DNA from: Serinicoccus marinus DSM 15273
GTDB taxonomy: Bacteria; Actinomycetota; Actinomycetes; Actinomycetales; Dermatophilaceae
DNA length: 64,000 nt
Assembly: GCF_008386315.1 (NCBI RefSeq)
Contig: NZ_CP043808.1
Location: 1,612,001 to 1,676,000 of the forward strand
Direction of reading: 5' to 3'
Shown here piece by piece: positions 9,398-17,773 of the stretch. The stretch's first letter is position 1. Every line of letters starts with the position of its first letter. Under the pieces are notes generated by a model. The model worked only from the letters and a program-made list of their open reading frames with translations. It had not been told where the DNA came from and did not search any database. Position numbers and translations under genes: made by a program.

Positions 9398-10413
9398 GCT
9401 GGGCCACCACGATGACGTTGTCGCAGACCGCGTGGCAGGAGTGCGCGCTGCTGGGGCACCGCGAGATCGACGTCGAGCACGTGCTGCTGGCGACGATGCA
9501 GGACGAGGAGGTGGCCGCGCTGCTGCTGCGGCACGGCGTGACGAGGGAGGGCACCCGGGACGCGATCGACAGGGCGGTGGCCGACGAGGTGTCGGCCCTC
9601 GGCGTCGAGGTGGGTTCGCTCGGTGGCCCGCGGCGCCGCGCCGTGGATGATCTGCACCACGCTGCGGTCGGCGATCTGGCTGTGAGCGGGCGGGCGCAGT
9701 TGCTGATCGCCGGCTCCTCGTCACCGATCCAGGCGCTCCTTGCGGCGGCCGAGGACGAGGGAGGGACGGTGCGGCGGCTGCTGTCCGCCCAGGGCGCCGA
9801 TCCGGCGTCGGTCGTCGAGGAGGCGAGACGTCTCTCGGACCGGGGCCCTCACGATGCGTCGGTCGACGTCGGCAGCGTGCCCGGCCTTGAACGGCTCGGT
9901 CGGGACCCGGGCCGGGCGGTGCGACGCAGCCAGGTCCTGGCGGTGCCGGCGGGCCAGGTCTGGCCGTTGTGCTCGACGGCCGCGGGCATCCGCCGGTGGC
10001 TGGACTCCGACCCGGAGGCCGAGGCAGAGATCATCTCGGAGCGCGAGCTGGTCGAGCGTCCGGCCCCCAGAGCGGTCGGCCGACGTATACCGGGCCTCTC
10101 GGTTGTCTCACTCACTCGGCACCGTGTCTTCCTGCAGGACGACGGCGTCGGCGGCGGGGTCGTGCTGTGGAGCGGCGAGGTCGAGGTGCGCAGGTTCGGA
10201 CGCCGGGCCTCGTGGCCCGGTCGGTGGAACCACCTCACGGTCCGGGCCGAAGGCCCGACGGCGACCCGGGTGGAGGTGGTCTCCGGAGGTGCCCTGCAGG
10301 GACGACCGCGATGGCTGCGGGACCTCGTCAACCGCTTCGCGCTCAACGTCAGCACGCGCAACGCGGTCTACCGGTTGGGGCTGCTGGTGGAGGGTCCCGA
10401 CGCAGACGGCTGA
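9394..10413 (+). CDS. Clp N-terminal-domain protein fused to a C-terminal SRPBCC-like domain
   Basis: The 339 residues begin with Clp_N repeats (MTLSQTAWQECALLGHREIDVEHVLLA near residue 7; a second repeat near 75-125). There is no AAA+ ATPase part, so it cannot be an unfoldase itself. From about 170 to the end a START/SRPBCC-like fold is suggested by AVPAGQVWPLCSTAAGIRRWL and the beta-rich stretch after it. Clp_N domains bind adaptors or substrates, and SRPBCC domains bind hydrophobic ligands. A ligand-gated adaptor for proteolysis is speculation. It is translationally coupled to the HTH gene. Confidence 0.72.
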   Translation: MSWATTMTLSQTAWQECALLGHREIDVEHVLLATMQDEEVAALLLRHGVTREGTRDAIDRAVADEVSALGVEVGSLGGPRRRAVDDLHHAAVGDLAVSGRAQLLIAGSSSPIQALLAAAEDEGGTVRRLLSAQGADPASVVEEARRLSDRGPHDASVDVGSVPGLERLGRDPGRAVRRSQVLAVPAGQVWPLCSTAAGIRRWLDSDPEAEAEIISERELVERPAPRAVGRRIPGLSVVSLTRHRVFLQDDGVGGGVVLWSGEVEVRRFGRRASWPGRWNHLTVRAEGPTATRVEVVSGGALQGRPRWLRDLVNRFALNVSTRNAVYRLGLLVEGPDADG

Positions 10414-10416
10414 GCG

Positions 10417-11031
10417 CTACCGGCTGGTGCGCAGGCCGACGTCGGCCAGCTCCAGGTCCGCCAGCACCCGGATCGCCTCTGGGTCGCGGGCACGCCAGGC
10501 GGTGACCGGGTCGTCGAGCACCTCCTGGAGCCGCCGCGGGCGCTGGTGCACCAGGGCGCGCAGCGCGAGGAGCTCCTGCGCCTGCGGTTCGCCGAGCTCG
10601 TGGCCCAGTGAGCGCGCCCGCCGGGCCCAGGCCAGTCGCAGGGCTGCCCAGATCAGCATCGTCAGGAGGATCGGTGTCCCCGCACTGAGCAGGGTGACCA
10701 GCCAGGCGACGGTCGTGACGCCGCCCTCCAGCCGGTCGCCCGCCGTGACCAGGTCGGTCCCGACCCCGGCAGCGCCGGAGAAGGGCGCCTGGAGGCTGTC
10801 GCCGACGAGCGGGATCTCGACGACCCGTCCGGCGACGTCGGTCATCCGCGATTGCATGCCCGTCCCCGCCGAGCGTAGCGGGTCGGCCGGTGCGGCCAGG
10901 GTCATGACCAGCCCGAAGACCCACCGACCGACGAGGACCCAGAGCACCACCCAGGCCAGGACGAGCAGGTCCGCGGTGACCTGGCGGGACCGGCGGGCGG
11001 GAGCATCGGCATACCAGCGCATGGGGCTCAT
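10417..11031 (-). CDS. Two-helix membrane protein of unknown function
   Basis: This 204-residue protein has one membrane segment near residues 21-43 (LLVLAWVVLWVLVGRWVFGL) and a second near 115-140. An extracytoplasmic loop lies between them, and a charged cytoplasmic C-terminus carries many Arg, Glu and Leu. I do not recognise the family. An ATG at 11022 is an alternative start. It stands between the Clp_N gene (convergent, stops four bases apart) and divergent xerD. Confidence 0.65.
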   Translation of the reverse strand: MSPMRWYADAPARRSRQVTADLLVLAWVVLWVLVGRWVFGLVMTLAAPADPLRSAGTGMQSRMTDVAGRVVEIPLVGDSLQAPFSGAAGVGTDLVTAGDRLEGGVTTVAWLVTLLSAGTPILLTMLIWAALRLAWARRARSLGHELGEPQAQELLALRALVHQRPRRLQEVLDDPVTAWRARDPEAIRVLADLELADVGLRTSR

Positions 11032-11071
11032 CCTCACCCACCACCCGGTCGGGTGCTGAGAGGATCGCGGT

Positions 11072-12103
11072 ATGACCCCGCCCGAACCGCGCGAGAGCGC
11101 CGCCCCGTCCGGTGGCGTCTCCGCGGTGACCGGCACGGCCGGCGCCCCGACGACGCCGCTGGCACGAGCGGTGGGGGACTGGCTCGACCACCTCCGGGTC
11201 GAGCGGGGCCGCTCCGAGCACACGCTCGCGGCCTACCGGCGCGACCTGCGCCGCTACCTCGCCTTCCTCGACGCGCAGGGCATCACCGCACCCGACGAGG
11301 TCCGCCAGGCGCACGTCACCGACTTCCTGGCGCACCTGCGCAGCGGCGACGCCGACCACCCACCGCTCGCCGCGACCTCGGCCGCCCGGGCCGTGGTCGC
11401 GGTCCGCGGGCTGCACACCTTCCTGGCGGTGGAGGGGGAGTCCGTGGACGACCCGTCCCGCGATGTCGCCCCGCCCACGCCGCCGCGGCGCCTGCCGAAG
11501 GCGCTGAGCATCACCGATGTCGAGCGGCTGCTGCAGGCGGCCTCGGTCGGGGACACCCCTGCCGCCCTGCGGGACCGGGCGCTGATGGAGCTGCTCTACG
11601 GCTGTGGCGCGCGGGTCAGCGAGGCGATCGCGCTCGACGTCGACGACCTCGACCTGGCCCGGCCGGAGGCGGCCGCCGACGGCGAGCTCCCCGGCGTGGT
11701 CCGGCTCTTCGGCAAGGGTCGCAAGGAGCGGATCGTGCCGATGGGACGGTATGCCCGGGACGCCCTGGACGCCTGGCTCGTCCGCGGCCGACCCGAGCTG
11801 GCGCGGAAGGGGAGCGGGACGCCGGCCGTCTTCGTCAACGCGCGAGGCGGGCGCCTGTCCCGTCAGTCCGCCTGGAACGCCATCAAGGCCGCCGCCGACC
11901 GGGCCGACCTCCGGGCCGAGATCTCTCCGCACACGCTGCGCCACTCCTTCGCCACCCACCTGCTCGACGGCGGCGCCGACGTACGGGTGGTGCAGGAGCT
12001 GCTCGGCCACGCCTCGGTGGCGACCACACAGATCTACACCCACGTCTCCACCCAGCACCTGCGCGAGGTGTATGCCCAGTCCCACCCGCGCGCGCGGCGC
12101 TGA
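11072..12103 (+). CDS. xerD: Tyrosine site-specific recombinase XerD
   Basis: The 343-residue recombinase resolves chromosome dimers at dif with XerC and FtsK. The N-terminal SAM-like core-binding domain spans about residues 30-125. The catalytic domain carries Arg181 (GARVSEA), the beta-hairpin lysine region KGRKERIVP, His287 and Arg290 ([12 protein letters not shown]), His313 and the nucleophile Tyr322 (IYTHVS). It is 5' of parA-scpAB, as usual for actinobacterial xerD, so a phage or integron integrase is unlikely. Confidence 0.92.
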   Translation: MTPPEPRESAAPSGGVSAVTGTAGAPTTPLARAVGDWLDHLRVERGRSEHTLAAYRRDLRRYLAFLDAQGITAPDEVRQAHVTDFLAHLRSGDADHPPLAATSAARAVVAVRGLHTFLAVEGESVDDPSRDVAPPTPPRRLPKALSITDVERLLQAASVGDTPAALRDRALMELLYGCGARVSEAIALDVDDLDLARPEAAADGELPGVVRLFGKGRKERIVPMGRYARDALDAWLVRGRPELARKGSGTPAVFVNARGGRLSRQSAWNAIKAAADRADLRAEISPHTLRHSFATHLLDGGADVRVVQELLGHASVATTQIYTHVSTQHLREVYAQSHPRARR

Positions 12104-12111
12104 GCTGGCAA

Positions 12112-12136
12112 GGACTTCGACCTCAGGTCGAGGTCC
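12112..12136 (+). terminator. Stem-loop after xerD
   Basis: Twelve-base arms GGACTTCGACCT and AGGTCGAGGTCC, with one mismatch, flank a single C and form a tight hairpin 9 bases after the xerD stop. No T-run follows, which is common for actinobacterial terminators. A TAGGGT -10-like element at 12167-12172 follows and may drive parA. Confidence 0.5.
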
Positions 12137-12224
12137 AGGCGGATGACCGCACCTGGACCTGTGGATTAGGGTCGGACCGATCGGCGGGACGCCGACCACA
12201 CCCGAACGGATCTGGAGACACCAC

Positions 12225-13109
12225 GTGAGTCACGACCGGCTGCCCGGCACCGAGACCTCGGGCGTGGGCCAGGAGGGCCCCACCGGCCGTCCGCTGCCCG
12301 ACTTCCCCGTGCCCGAGCCGCTGGCGAGCCACGGCCCGGCCCGCATCATCGCGATGTGCAACCAGAAGGGCGGTGTCGGCAAGACCACGACGACGATCAA
12401 CCTCGGCGCCGCGCTCGCGGAGTACGGCCGCAAGGTCCTCATGGTCGACTTCGACCCGCAGGGCGCGCTGTCGGTCGGCCTGGGGGTGCGCACGCACGAC
12501 CTCGATGTCACGATCTACAACCTGCTCGTGGAGCGCGGCCACGACGTGCGCGACGTCATCCAGACCACCTCGGTGCCCGGCATCGACATCCTCCCGGCCA
12601 ACATCGACCTGTCCGCCGCCGAGGTCCAGCTCGTGGGGGAGGTGGCCCGCGAGCAGGTGCTCGCCCGCACCCTGCGGCCCGTGATGGACGACTACGACGT
12701 CGTCTTCATCGACTGCCAGCCCTCCCTCGGCCTGCTCACGGTCAACGCGCTCACCGCCTCGCACGGCGTGATCATCCCGCTGGAGACCGAGTTCTTCGCG
12801 ATGCGCGGCGTCGCGCTGCTCATCGAGACGATCGAGAAGATCACCGACCGGCTCAACCCGAGGCTGGAGATCGACGGCATCCTCGCAACGATGTACGACG
12901 GGCGCACGCTGCACTCCCGCGAGGTGGTCCGCAGCGTCGTCGACCACTTCGGCGACACCGTCTTCCACACCGTCATCAGCCGCACCGTGAAGTTCCCCGA
13001 CGCGACCCTGGCCGCCGAGCCCATCACCACCTACGCCAGCACGCACTCCGGTGCGGAGGCATACCGTCAGCTCGCGCGTGAGCTCGTCGCGCGCGGCGGC
13101 GCTCCCTGA
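12225..13109 (+). CDS. ParA-family (Soj-like) ATPase next to scpAB
   Basis: The 294-residue MinD/ParA ATPase has the deviant Walker A CNQKGGVGKTTTTINL (about residues 44-59), Walker A' MVDFDPQGALSVGL and Walker B DVVFIDCQPSLG. The first ~38 residues are a disordered Pro/Gly-rich leader. This is the parA paralogue linked to scpA/scpB rather than the origin-proximal parAB, since no parB or parS is seen here. It probably helps chromosome or condensin organisation. The GTG start has GGAG nine bases upstream. Confidence 0.88.
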   Translation: MSHDRLPGTETSGVGQEGPTGRPLPDFPVPEPLASHGPARIIAMCNQKGGVGKTTTTINLGAALAEYGRKVLMVDFDPQGALSVGLGVRTHDLDVTIYNLLVERGHDVRDVIQTTSVPGIDILPANIDLSAAEVQLVGEVAREQVLARTLRPVMDDYDVVFIDCQPSLGLLTVNALTASHGVIIPLETEFFAMRGVALLIETIEKITDRLNPRLEIDGILATMYDGRTLHSREVVRSVVDHFGDTVFHTVISRTVKFPDATLAAEPITTYASTHSGAEAYRQLARELVARGGAP

Positions 13110-13114
13110 GCAGG

Positions 13115-14020
13115 ATGGGTATGCCGACCGCCCCGGCCGCGGACCCGTCGTCGCAGGCCTCTGGCCAGCCGGGCGAGGCGACCCCGGGCGGCGTCCTCAC
13201 CGCGACCCGCGGCGGCTTCGAGGTCCACCTCGACGTCTTCTCCGGTCCGTTCGAGCTGCTGCTCGGGCTCATCGCCAAGCACAAGCTCGACGTCACCGAG
13301 ATCGCGCTGGCCCGCGTGACCGACGAGTTCGTGGCCTACCTGCGCGCGGCGCAGGAGGGCGAGGGGGAGTGGGACCTGTCGCAGGCCAGCGAGTTCGTGC
13401 TCATCGCGGCGACCCTGCTCGACCTCAAGGCCGCCCGCCTGCTGCCCAGTGGCCGGGAGGACGACGAGGAGGACCTGGCGCTCATCGAGGCGCGCGACCT
13501 GCTCTTCGCCCGGCTGCTGCAGTACCGCGCGTTCAAGCAGGTCGCCGACGAGCTGCGGCTGCAGATGGAGGGCAAGGGACGCATCTTCGCCCGCGACGTC
13601 GGCGTCGAGGAGCGCTTCGCCTCGCTGCTGCCCGAGCTCGTGCTGACCGTCACGCCCGAGCAGCTGGCGATGATCGCCGGCCGGGCGATGATCCCCCGGC
13701 CCCCGCCCGCCGTCGGCGTCGACCACCTCCACGCCGCACAGGTCTCGGTGCGCGAGCAGGCCTCGATCATCGTCGGCCGGCTGCGGGAGCGGGGCAGCAC
13801 CAGCTTCCGCGACCTCGTGGCCGACGCCGACTCCACGTTGGTCATCGTCGCGCGCTTCCTGTCGCTGCTCGAGCTCTTCCGCGACACCGTGGTCTCGCTG
13901 GAGCAGGACGAGGCGCTCGGGGAGCTCACGGTGCGCTGGACCGGGCCGGACTCCGGCGAGGTCGGTGGGCAGGTCGGGGCGGAGTTCGACGAGGAGGAGG
14001 CCGATGAGCCAGCAGGATGA
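13115..14020 (+). CDS. scpA: Segregation and condensation protein A
   Basis: The 301-residue kleisin bridges the two heads of SMC and binds ScpB. The N-terminal block GGFEVHLDVFSGPFELLLGLI (about residues 29-49) and the helical DLSQASEFVLIAATLLDLKAARLLP (about 87-111) are typical. The C-terminal winged helix is near 225-275. The start overlaps a GGTATGCC word (GGGTATGCCG at 13117). Its end overlaps scpB by 17 bases, showing tight coupling. Confidence 0.92.
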   Translation: MGMPTAPAADPSSQASGQPGEATPGGVLTATRGGFEVHLDVFSGPFELLLGLIAKHKLDVTEIALARVTDEFVAYLRAAQEGEGEWDLSQASEFVLIAATLLDLKAARLLPSGREDDEEDLALIEARDLLFARLLQYRAFKQVADELRLQMEGKGRIFARDVGVEERFASLLPELVLTVTPEQLAMIAGRAMIPRPPPAVGVDHLHAAQVSVREQASIIVGRLRERGSTSFRDLVADADSTLVIVARFLSLLELFRDTVVSLEQDEALGELTVRWTGPDSGEVGGQVGAEFDEEEADEPAG

Positions 14021-14645
14021 GCAGCCCGACGAGCCCGTGGCGGGTGCCGACCAGGCGGAGCAGGAGCAGGTCGCCTTCGACGTCACCGACTTCCCGGGGG
14101 GCGCCCGCTCCGCGATCGAGGCGGTCCTCATGGTCATCGACGAGCCGGTGACCGAGGAGGCCCTCGCCAGCGCGCTGGAGCTGCCGCTGGAGGACGTGGG
14201 CGCCGTCCTCGACGAGCTCGCCCAGGAGTATGCCCAGGGCAACCGCGGCTTCATGCTGCGCCGCCTGGGCGGGGGGTGGCGTGTCTACAGCCGACCGGAA
14301 TACGCGCCGGTGGTGGAGAAGTTCCTCCTGGGTGGCCAGCAGGCACGGCTCACCCAGGCCGCGCTGGAGACGCTCGCCGTCATCGCCTACCGACAGCCGA
14401 TCAGCCGGGCCCGTATCGGCGCGATCCGCGGGGTGAACGTCGACGGCGTCGTCCGGACGCTGCTGGCGCGCGGCATGGTCACCGAGACCGGGCAGGACCC
14501 GACCGGTGGCGCGGTGCTCTACGGCACCACCGACCTGTTCCTGCAGCGCATGGGGCTGGACAGCCTCGACGACCTGCCCGCGCTCGCCCCCTATCTCCCC
14601 TCGGCCGAGGTGCTCGAGGAGCTCGCATCGGAAGGACTCGCATGA
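14004..14645 (+). CDS. scpB: Segregation and condensation protein B
   Basis: The 213-residue ScpB consists of two winged-helix domains (about residues 30-105 and 110-190) and binds ScpA as a dimer in the SMC complex. GGWRVYSRPEYAPVVEKFL and LTQAALETLAVIAYRQPISR are diagnostic. An acidic N-terminal tail of about 25 residues lies inside the scpA overlap. The stop overlaps the rluB ATG by four bases. Confidence 0.92.
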   Translation: MSQQDEQPDEPVAGADQAEQEQVAFDVTDFPGGARSAIEAVLMVIDEPVTEEALASALELPLEDVGAVLDELAQEYAQGNRGFMLRRLGGGWRVYSRPEYAPVVEKFLLGGQQARLTQAALETLAVIAYRQPISRARIGAIRGVNVDGVVRTLLARGMVTETGQDPTGGAVLYGTTDLFLQRMGLDSLDDLPALAPYLPSAEVLEELASEGLA

Positions 14646-15592
14646 CCAGCGGCAAGAAGAACCCCGGACCCCGTGGCGGGCAGGGCGGACGACCCGGGCA
14701 GGGCGGCAGGTCCGGCGGAGGCCGGTCCGGCGGCCGGGGCGGGTCTGCCTCGCGCGTGCCCTCGCAGGGCGGAGGCGCCGGACCGCGTCGCGCGGGTGGC
14801 ACCCGGCCGCCGCGGCGGCGCCGTCCCAGCACACCGCCGGACCCGGCGACCCGCGACGTCCACACCCCGGACGGCGTGCGGCTGCAGAAGGTGCTCGCCG
14901 GCGCGGGCTTCGGGAGCAGGCGAGCCTGCGAGAAGCTCATCGAGGAGGGTCGCGTCGAGGTCGACGGCCAGGTCGTCGTGGAGCTCGGGGTGCGCGTCGA
15001 CGCGGCCACCCAGACGGTGCACGTCGACGGTGACCGGGTCGTCGTCGACACCGAGAAGCTCTACCTCGCCTTCAACAAGCCGGCCGGTGTCGTCTCCACG
15101 ATGGAGGACGAGGAGGGGCGGCCGTGCCTGACCGACTACGTCGGGCACCTGTCGCGCCGGCTGTTCCACGTCGGGCGGCTGGACGTCGACACCGAGGGAC
15201 TGCTGCTGCTCACCAACGACGGCGACCTCGCGCACAAGCTGCAGCATCCGGCCTACGGCGTGCCCAAGACGTATGTCGCACAGGTGCACGGCGTCGTGGC
15301 TCCCGGCATCGGCAAGCAGCTGCGCGACGGCGTCGAGCTCGAGGACGGTCTGGCGAAGGCCGACAGCTTCCGGCTCGTCGACGACATCCCTGGCCACTCG
15401 ATCATCGAGATCGTGCTGCACGAGGGTCGCAAGCACATCGTGCGCCGGATGATGGAGGAGGTCGGCTACCCGGTCGAGGCGCTCTCGCGCGTCCAGGTCG
15501 GCCCGATCAAGCTCGCCGAGCTGCGCCCGGGGAAGTATCGCGCGCTCTCGGCCGAGGAGGTCGCCCAGCTCTACCGCGCGGCGGGGGAGTAG
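14642..15592 (+). CDS. rluB: Pseudouridine synthase, RluB/RsuA family, with basic Gly/Arg-rich N-terminus
   Basis: The 316 residues comprise an approximately 75-residue Gly/Arg/Pro-rich low-complexity leader, an S4 RNA-binding domain (about 80-140; VRLQKVLAGAGFGSRRACEKLI) and the RsuA-type catalytic domain. The catalytic Asp lies in GRLDVDTEGLLLLTNDGDLAHKL. It should isomerise a uridine in 23S rRNA. The leader is usual for this locus in actinobacteria and may aid RNA binding. It is the last gene of the scpA-scpB-rluB unit. Confidence 0.9.
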   Translation: MTSGKKNPGPRGGQGGRPGQGGRSGGGRSGGRGGSASRVPSQGGGAGPRRAGGTRPPRRRRPSTPPDPATRDVHTPDGVRLQKVLAGAGFGSRRACEKLIEEGRVEVDGQVVVELGVRVDAATQTVHVDGDRVVVDTEKLYLAFNKPAGVVSTMEDEEGRPCLTDYVGHLSRRLFHVGRLDVDTEGLLLLTNDGDLAHKLQHPAYGVPKTYVAQVHGVVAPGIGKQLRDGVELEDGLAKADSFRLVDDIPGHSIIEIVLHEGRKHIVRRMMEEVGYPVEALSRVQVGPIKLAELRPGKYRALSAEEVAQLYRAAGE

Positions 15593-15694
15593 GGCCTGCG
15601 CACGGCGGCCCGCCGAGGTCGGACCGCGGGCATGGCGGCCAGGGGCGACTCCCGCACCACTCGACGGTGATCGCCGGATGATCGTGCCGGGTAG

Positions 15695-15710
15695 CCCGCC
15701 TCCAGGCGGG
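15695..15710 (+). terminator. Short GC hairpin after rluB (weak terminator candidate)
   Basis: CCCGCC and GGCGGG flank a four-base loop about 100 bases after rluB. There is no T-run. It may end the scpA-rluB transcript, but the distance and small stem make this uncertain. Confidence 0.35.
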
Positions 15711-15738
15711 TCAGCGTCGAGACGGCGAGGCGGGGATG

Positions 15739-15778
15739 GTCCCGTGGGAGTCGGGTATATACCCGATATCCACGGGAC
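15739..15778. promoter_or_regulatory. 40-bp nested palindrome upstream of the LD-carboxypeptidase gene
   Basis: A perfect 16-bp palindrome TCGGGTATATACCCGA (15751-15766) is centred within a second symmetric pair of arms, GTCCCGTGG (15739-15747) and CCACGGGAC (15770-15778). Three mismatched bases separate inner and outer arms on each side, so the whole element is symmetric about one point. It ends 30 bases before the ATG at 15809 and just ahead of the -10 TAGGGT (15797-15802). This suits a dimeric or tetrameric repressor site. I do not recognise the binding protein. Confidence 0.6.
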
Positions 15779-15796
15779 AGTCATGACATGCCGACC

Positions 15797-15802
15797 TAGG
15801 GT
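15797..15802 (+). promoter_or_regulatory. -10 element TAGGGT, leaderless start of the S66 peptidase gene
   Basis: TAGGGT ends 6 bases before the ATG at 15809, so the mRNA should begin at or next to the start codon. No convincing -35 is seen 17 bases upstream, where the large palindrome lies, which suggests dependence on, or repression by, a bound regulator. Confidence 0.5.
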
Positions 15803-15808
15803 GGCCGG

Positions 15809-16828
15809 ATGAGACCGAGGTTCCCCGCGCCGCTGCGGCCGGGTGCCGTCGTCGGAGTCACGAGCCCCTCCGCCGGCGTGCCAGCCGAGCTCCGGGCACG
15901 CCTGGACGTGGCCGTCGAGTCGGTGCGATCCCGCGGTTACCCCGTGGTCGTGGGCCGGTGCATGGACGGCGCGCGCCACGTCAGCGCGCCGGCCGCGGAC
16001 CGGGCGGCGGAGCTGCAGCGGATGCTGCTCGACCCGGGCATCGCCGCCGTGGTCCCGCCGTGGGGCGGTGAGACGGCCATCGACCTGCTGCCCCTGCTCG
16101 ACTGGGGCGCGCTGACGGCGGCGGAGCCGACGTGGATGGTGGGCTTCTCCGACATCGCCACCCTCATCACCCCGCTCACGCTCCGGGCCGGGTGGGCGAC
16201 GATCCACGGGCAGAACCTCATGGACACGCCCTACGCCGTGCCCGACGGACTCGTGAGCTGGCTGGACCTCGTCGCTCTCCCGCGCGGGGCGACCGTGCGA
16301 CAGACGTCACCGGGGCGCTACCGCGAGGGCTTCGTGGACTGGGCCGAGCACCCGGAGGACGACACCGACGTGCTCGACCACGCCGGGGCTTGGACGCGGC
16401 TGGACGGCGGGGGTGACGTCGACGTCACCGGGCGGCTCGTCGGGGGCTGCGTCGAGACGTTGGCGAGCCTGGCGGGGACGACATACCTCGACACCGGCGC
16501 CCTGGCGGACCTCGGAGACGGGCTGGTCGTCTACGTCGAGGCGGCGGAGCACGACGCCTTCACGATCTGCCGCCACCTGCACGGTATGCGCCTGGCCGGC
16601 TTCTTCGATGGCGCCGCAGCGGTGCTGGTGGGCCGGACGTCGGCACCGGACGGTGCCACCCTGACCCAGCACGAGGCGGTCATGGACGCGCTGGACGTCC
16701 TGGGCGTGCCGGTGGTCGCCGATGTCGAGTGCGGCCACGTCGCGCCGCACCTGCCGCTGGTCAACGGGGCGCTCGCCCGGGTCGAGCACACCGCGGCGAC
16801 GTCCGCCATCACGCAGACGCTCTCCTGA
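15809..16828 (+). CDS. LD-carboxypeptidase / MccF-like serine peptidase (family S66)
   Basis: The 339-residue S66 enzyme has the expected triad: Ser114 in GFSDIATL, Glu244 in VYVEAAEHD and His310 in GHVAPHLPL. The family cleaves L,D bonds in murein tetrapeptides during recycling (LdcA) or inactivates peptidyl-nucleotide antibiotics (MccF). The substrate-loop region resembles MccF at least as much as LdcA, so the substrate is open. It has its own promoter with an unusual 40-bp palindrome and no operon partner. Confidence 0.82.
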   Translation: MRPRFPAPLRPGAVVGVTSPSAGVPAELRARLDVAVESVRSRGYPVVVGRCMDGARHVSAPAADRAAELQRMLLDPGIAAVVPPWGGETAIDLLPLLDWGALTAAEPTWMVGFSDIATLITPLTLRAGWATIHGQNLMDTPYAVPDGLVSWLDLVALPRGATVRQTSPGRYREGFVDWAEHPEDDTDVLDHAGAWTRLDGGGDVDVTGRLVGGCVETLASLAGTTYLDTGALADLGDGLVVYVEAAEHDAFTICRHLHGMRLAGFFDGAAAVLVGRTSAPDGATLTQHEAVMDALDVLGVPVVADVECGHVAPHLPLVNGALARVEHTAATSAITQTLS

Positions 16829-16876
16829 CGAGGCGGATCAGCCGCCGGCGCCTCAGACCGAATGCAGGACCACTGA

Positions 16877-16934
16877 GAGCCGGTATGTCACTCGAGAGCC
16901 CCCTCGAGGAGGCTGCCGAGTGACATACCGGCTC
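16877..16934. repeat. 18-bp perfect inverted repeat, 22-base loop
   Basis: GAGCCGGTATGTCACTCG (16877-16894) is repeated in exact reverse complement at 16917-16934. The element fills the gap between the S66 peptidase and cmk. A long stem without a T-run could be a terminator for the upstream gene or a mobile palindromic unit. Each arm contains a one-base variant of the genome-wide GGTATGCC word. Confidence 0.6.
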
Positions 16935-16978
16935 CCGGTGCCCCGATCGACCGGCGCGGGGTATACCGGTGCGACCGT

Positions 16979-16984
16979 TACGCT
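16979..16984 (+). promoter_or_regulatory. -10 element TACGCT, leaderless start of cmk
   Basis: TACGCT ends 6 bases before the GTG at 16991, and there is no Shine-Dalgarno sequence between them. GGTATACC lies just upstream at 16960-16967. Confidence 0.5.
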
Positions 16985-16990
16985 GGGTCG

Positions 16991-17716
16991 GTGCCTTCTC
17001 GTCCCCTCACCATCGCCATCGACGGGCCCTCCGGGTCCGGCAAGTCCTCCGTGTCCAAGGCCGTGGCGCGGGAGCTGGGACTGGGCTACCTGGACACCGG
17101 CGCGATGTACCGCGCGGTCGCCTGGCGGTGCCTCGATGCGGACGTCGACCTGACCGACCAGCAGGCCGTGGCCCAGGCTGCGCGCGACCTCCCGCTGGAC
17201 ATCTTGACCGACCCCGACGACCAGACCCTGCGGGTCGGTGGGACCGACATCACTGACGCCATCCGCGAGACCCGCGTGACGTCGCAGGTCTCGGCCGTGG
17301 CCACGAATCTCGACGTGCGCGCCGAGCTGCGCCGGCGTCAGCGGGAGATCGTCGCCGCGGCCCGTGAGCAGCAGGGCGGCATCGTCGCGGAGGGCCGCGA
17401 CATCACCACCGTCGTCGCCCCCGACGCCGAGCACCGCATCCTCGTCACCGCCTCGGAGGAGGCGCGCCTGACTCGCCGCTCCACCGAGCTGCACGGCGGC
17501 GCCGACGCCGAGCAGGTCGCGGCGACCCGCGACCAGATCGTGCGCCGCGACCAGCAGGACTCGACGGTCAGCGCCTTCATGGAAGCCGCGGACGGGGTCG
17601 TGACGTTGGACACCTCGGACCTGTCGTTCGACCAGGTCGTGGCGGCCGTGCTCGCGCTGGTCCGCGGCGAGGTCGAGCCGGAGCGCTCACCCGAGCACGC
17701 GGGTGAGGCCACCTGA
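16991..17716 (+). CDS. cmk: Cytidylate kinase
   Basis: The 241-residue kinase phosphorylates CMP and dCMP. The P-loop IAIDGPSGSGKSS (about residues 8-20), YLDTGAMYRAVAW (about 34-46), the CMP-binding insert, and EGRDITTVVAPDA (about 137-149) match the family. A short acidic C-terminal tail is extra. It lies upstream of der, in the common cmk-der order, here interrupted by sseA and sufE. The start has no ribosome site and fits a leaderless transcript. Confidence 0.93.
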   Translation: MPSRPLTIAIDGPSGSGKSSVSKAVARELGLGYLDTGAMYRAVAWRCLDADVDLTDQQAVAQAARDLPLDILTDPDDQTLRVGGTDITDAIRETRVTSQVSAVATNLDVRAELRRRQREIVAAAREQQGGIVAEGRDITTVVAPDAEHRILVTASEEARLTRRSTELHGGADAEQVAATRDQIVRRDQQDSTVSAFMEAADGVVTLDTSDLSFDQVVAAVLALVRGEVEPERSPEHAGEAT

Positions 17717-17773
17717 CCTGCCGGGCACCGACCGCCTGCGACATACCCCCGACACCGACCTGAGGAGCACCAG

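Noticed and set aside
11072..12103. xerD as the integrase of a mobile element
   Set aside because: It lacks phage-integrase additions, its neighbours are core genes, and no att-like repeats flank it.
12225..13109. parA as a sign of the replication origin or a plasmid
   Set aside because: No parB, parS (TGTTTCACGTGAAACA) or dnaA is nearby. Linkage to sc pAB/rluB is a conserved chromosomal arrangement away from the origin.
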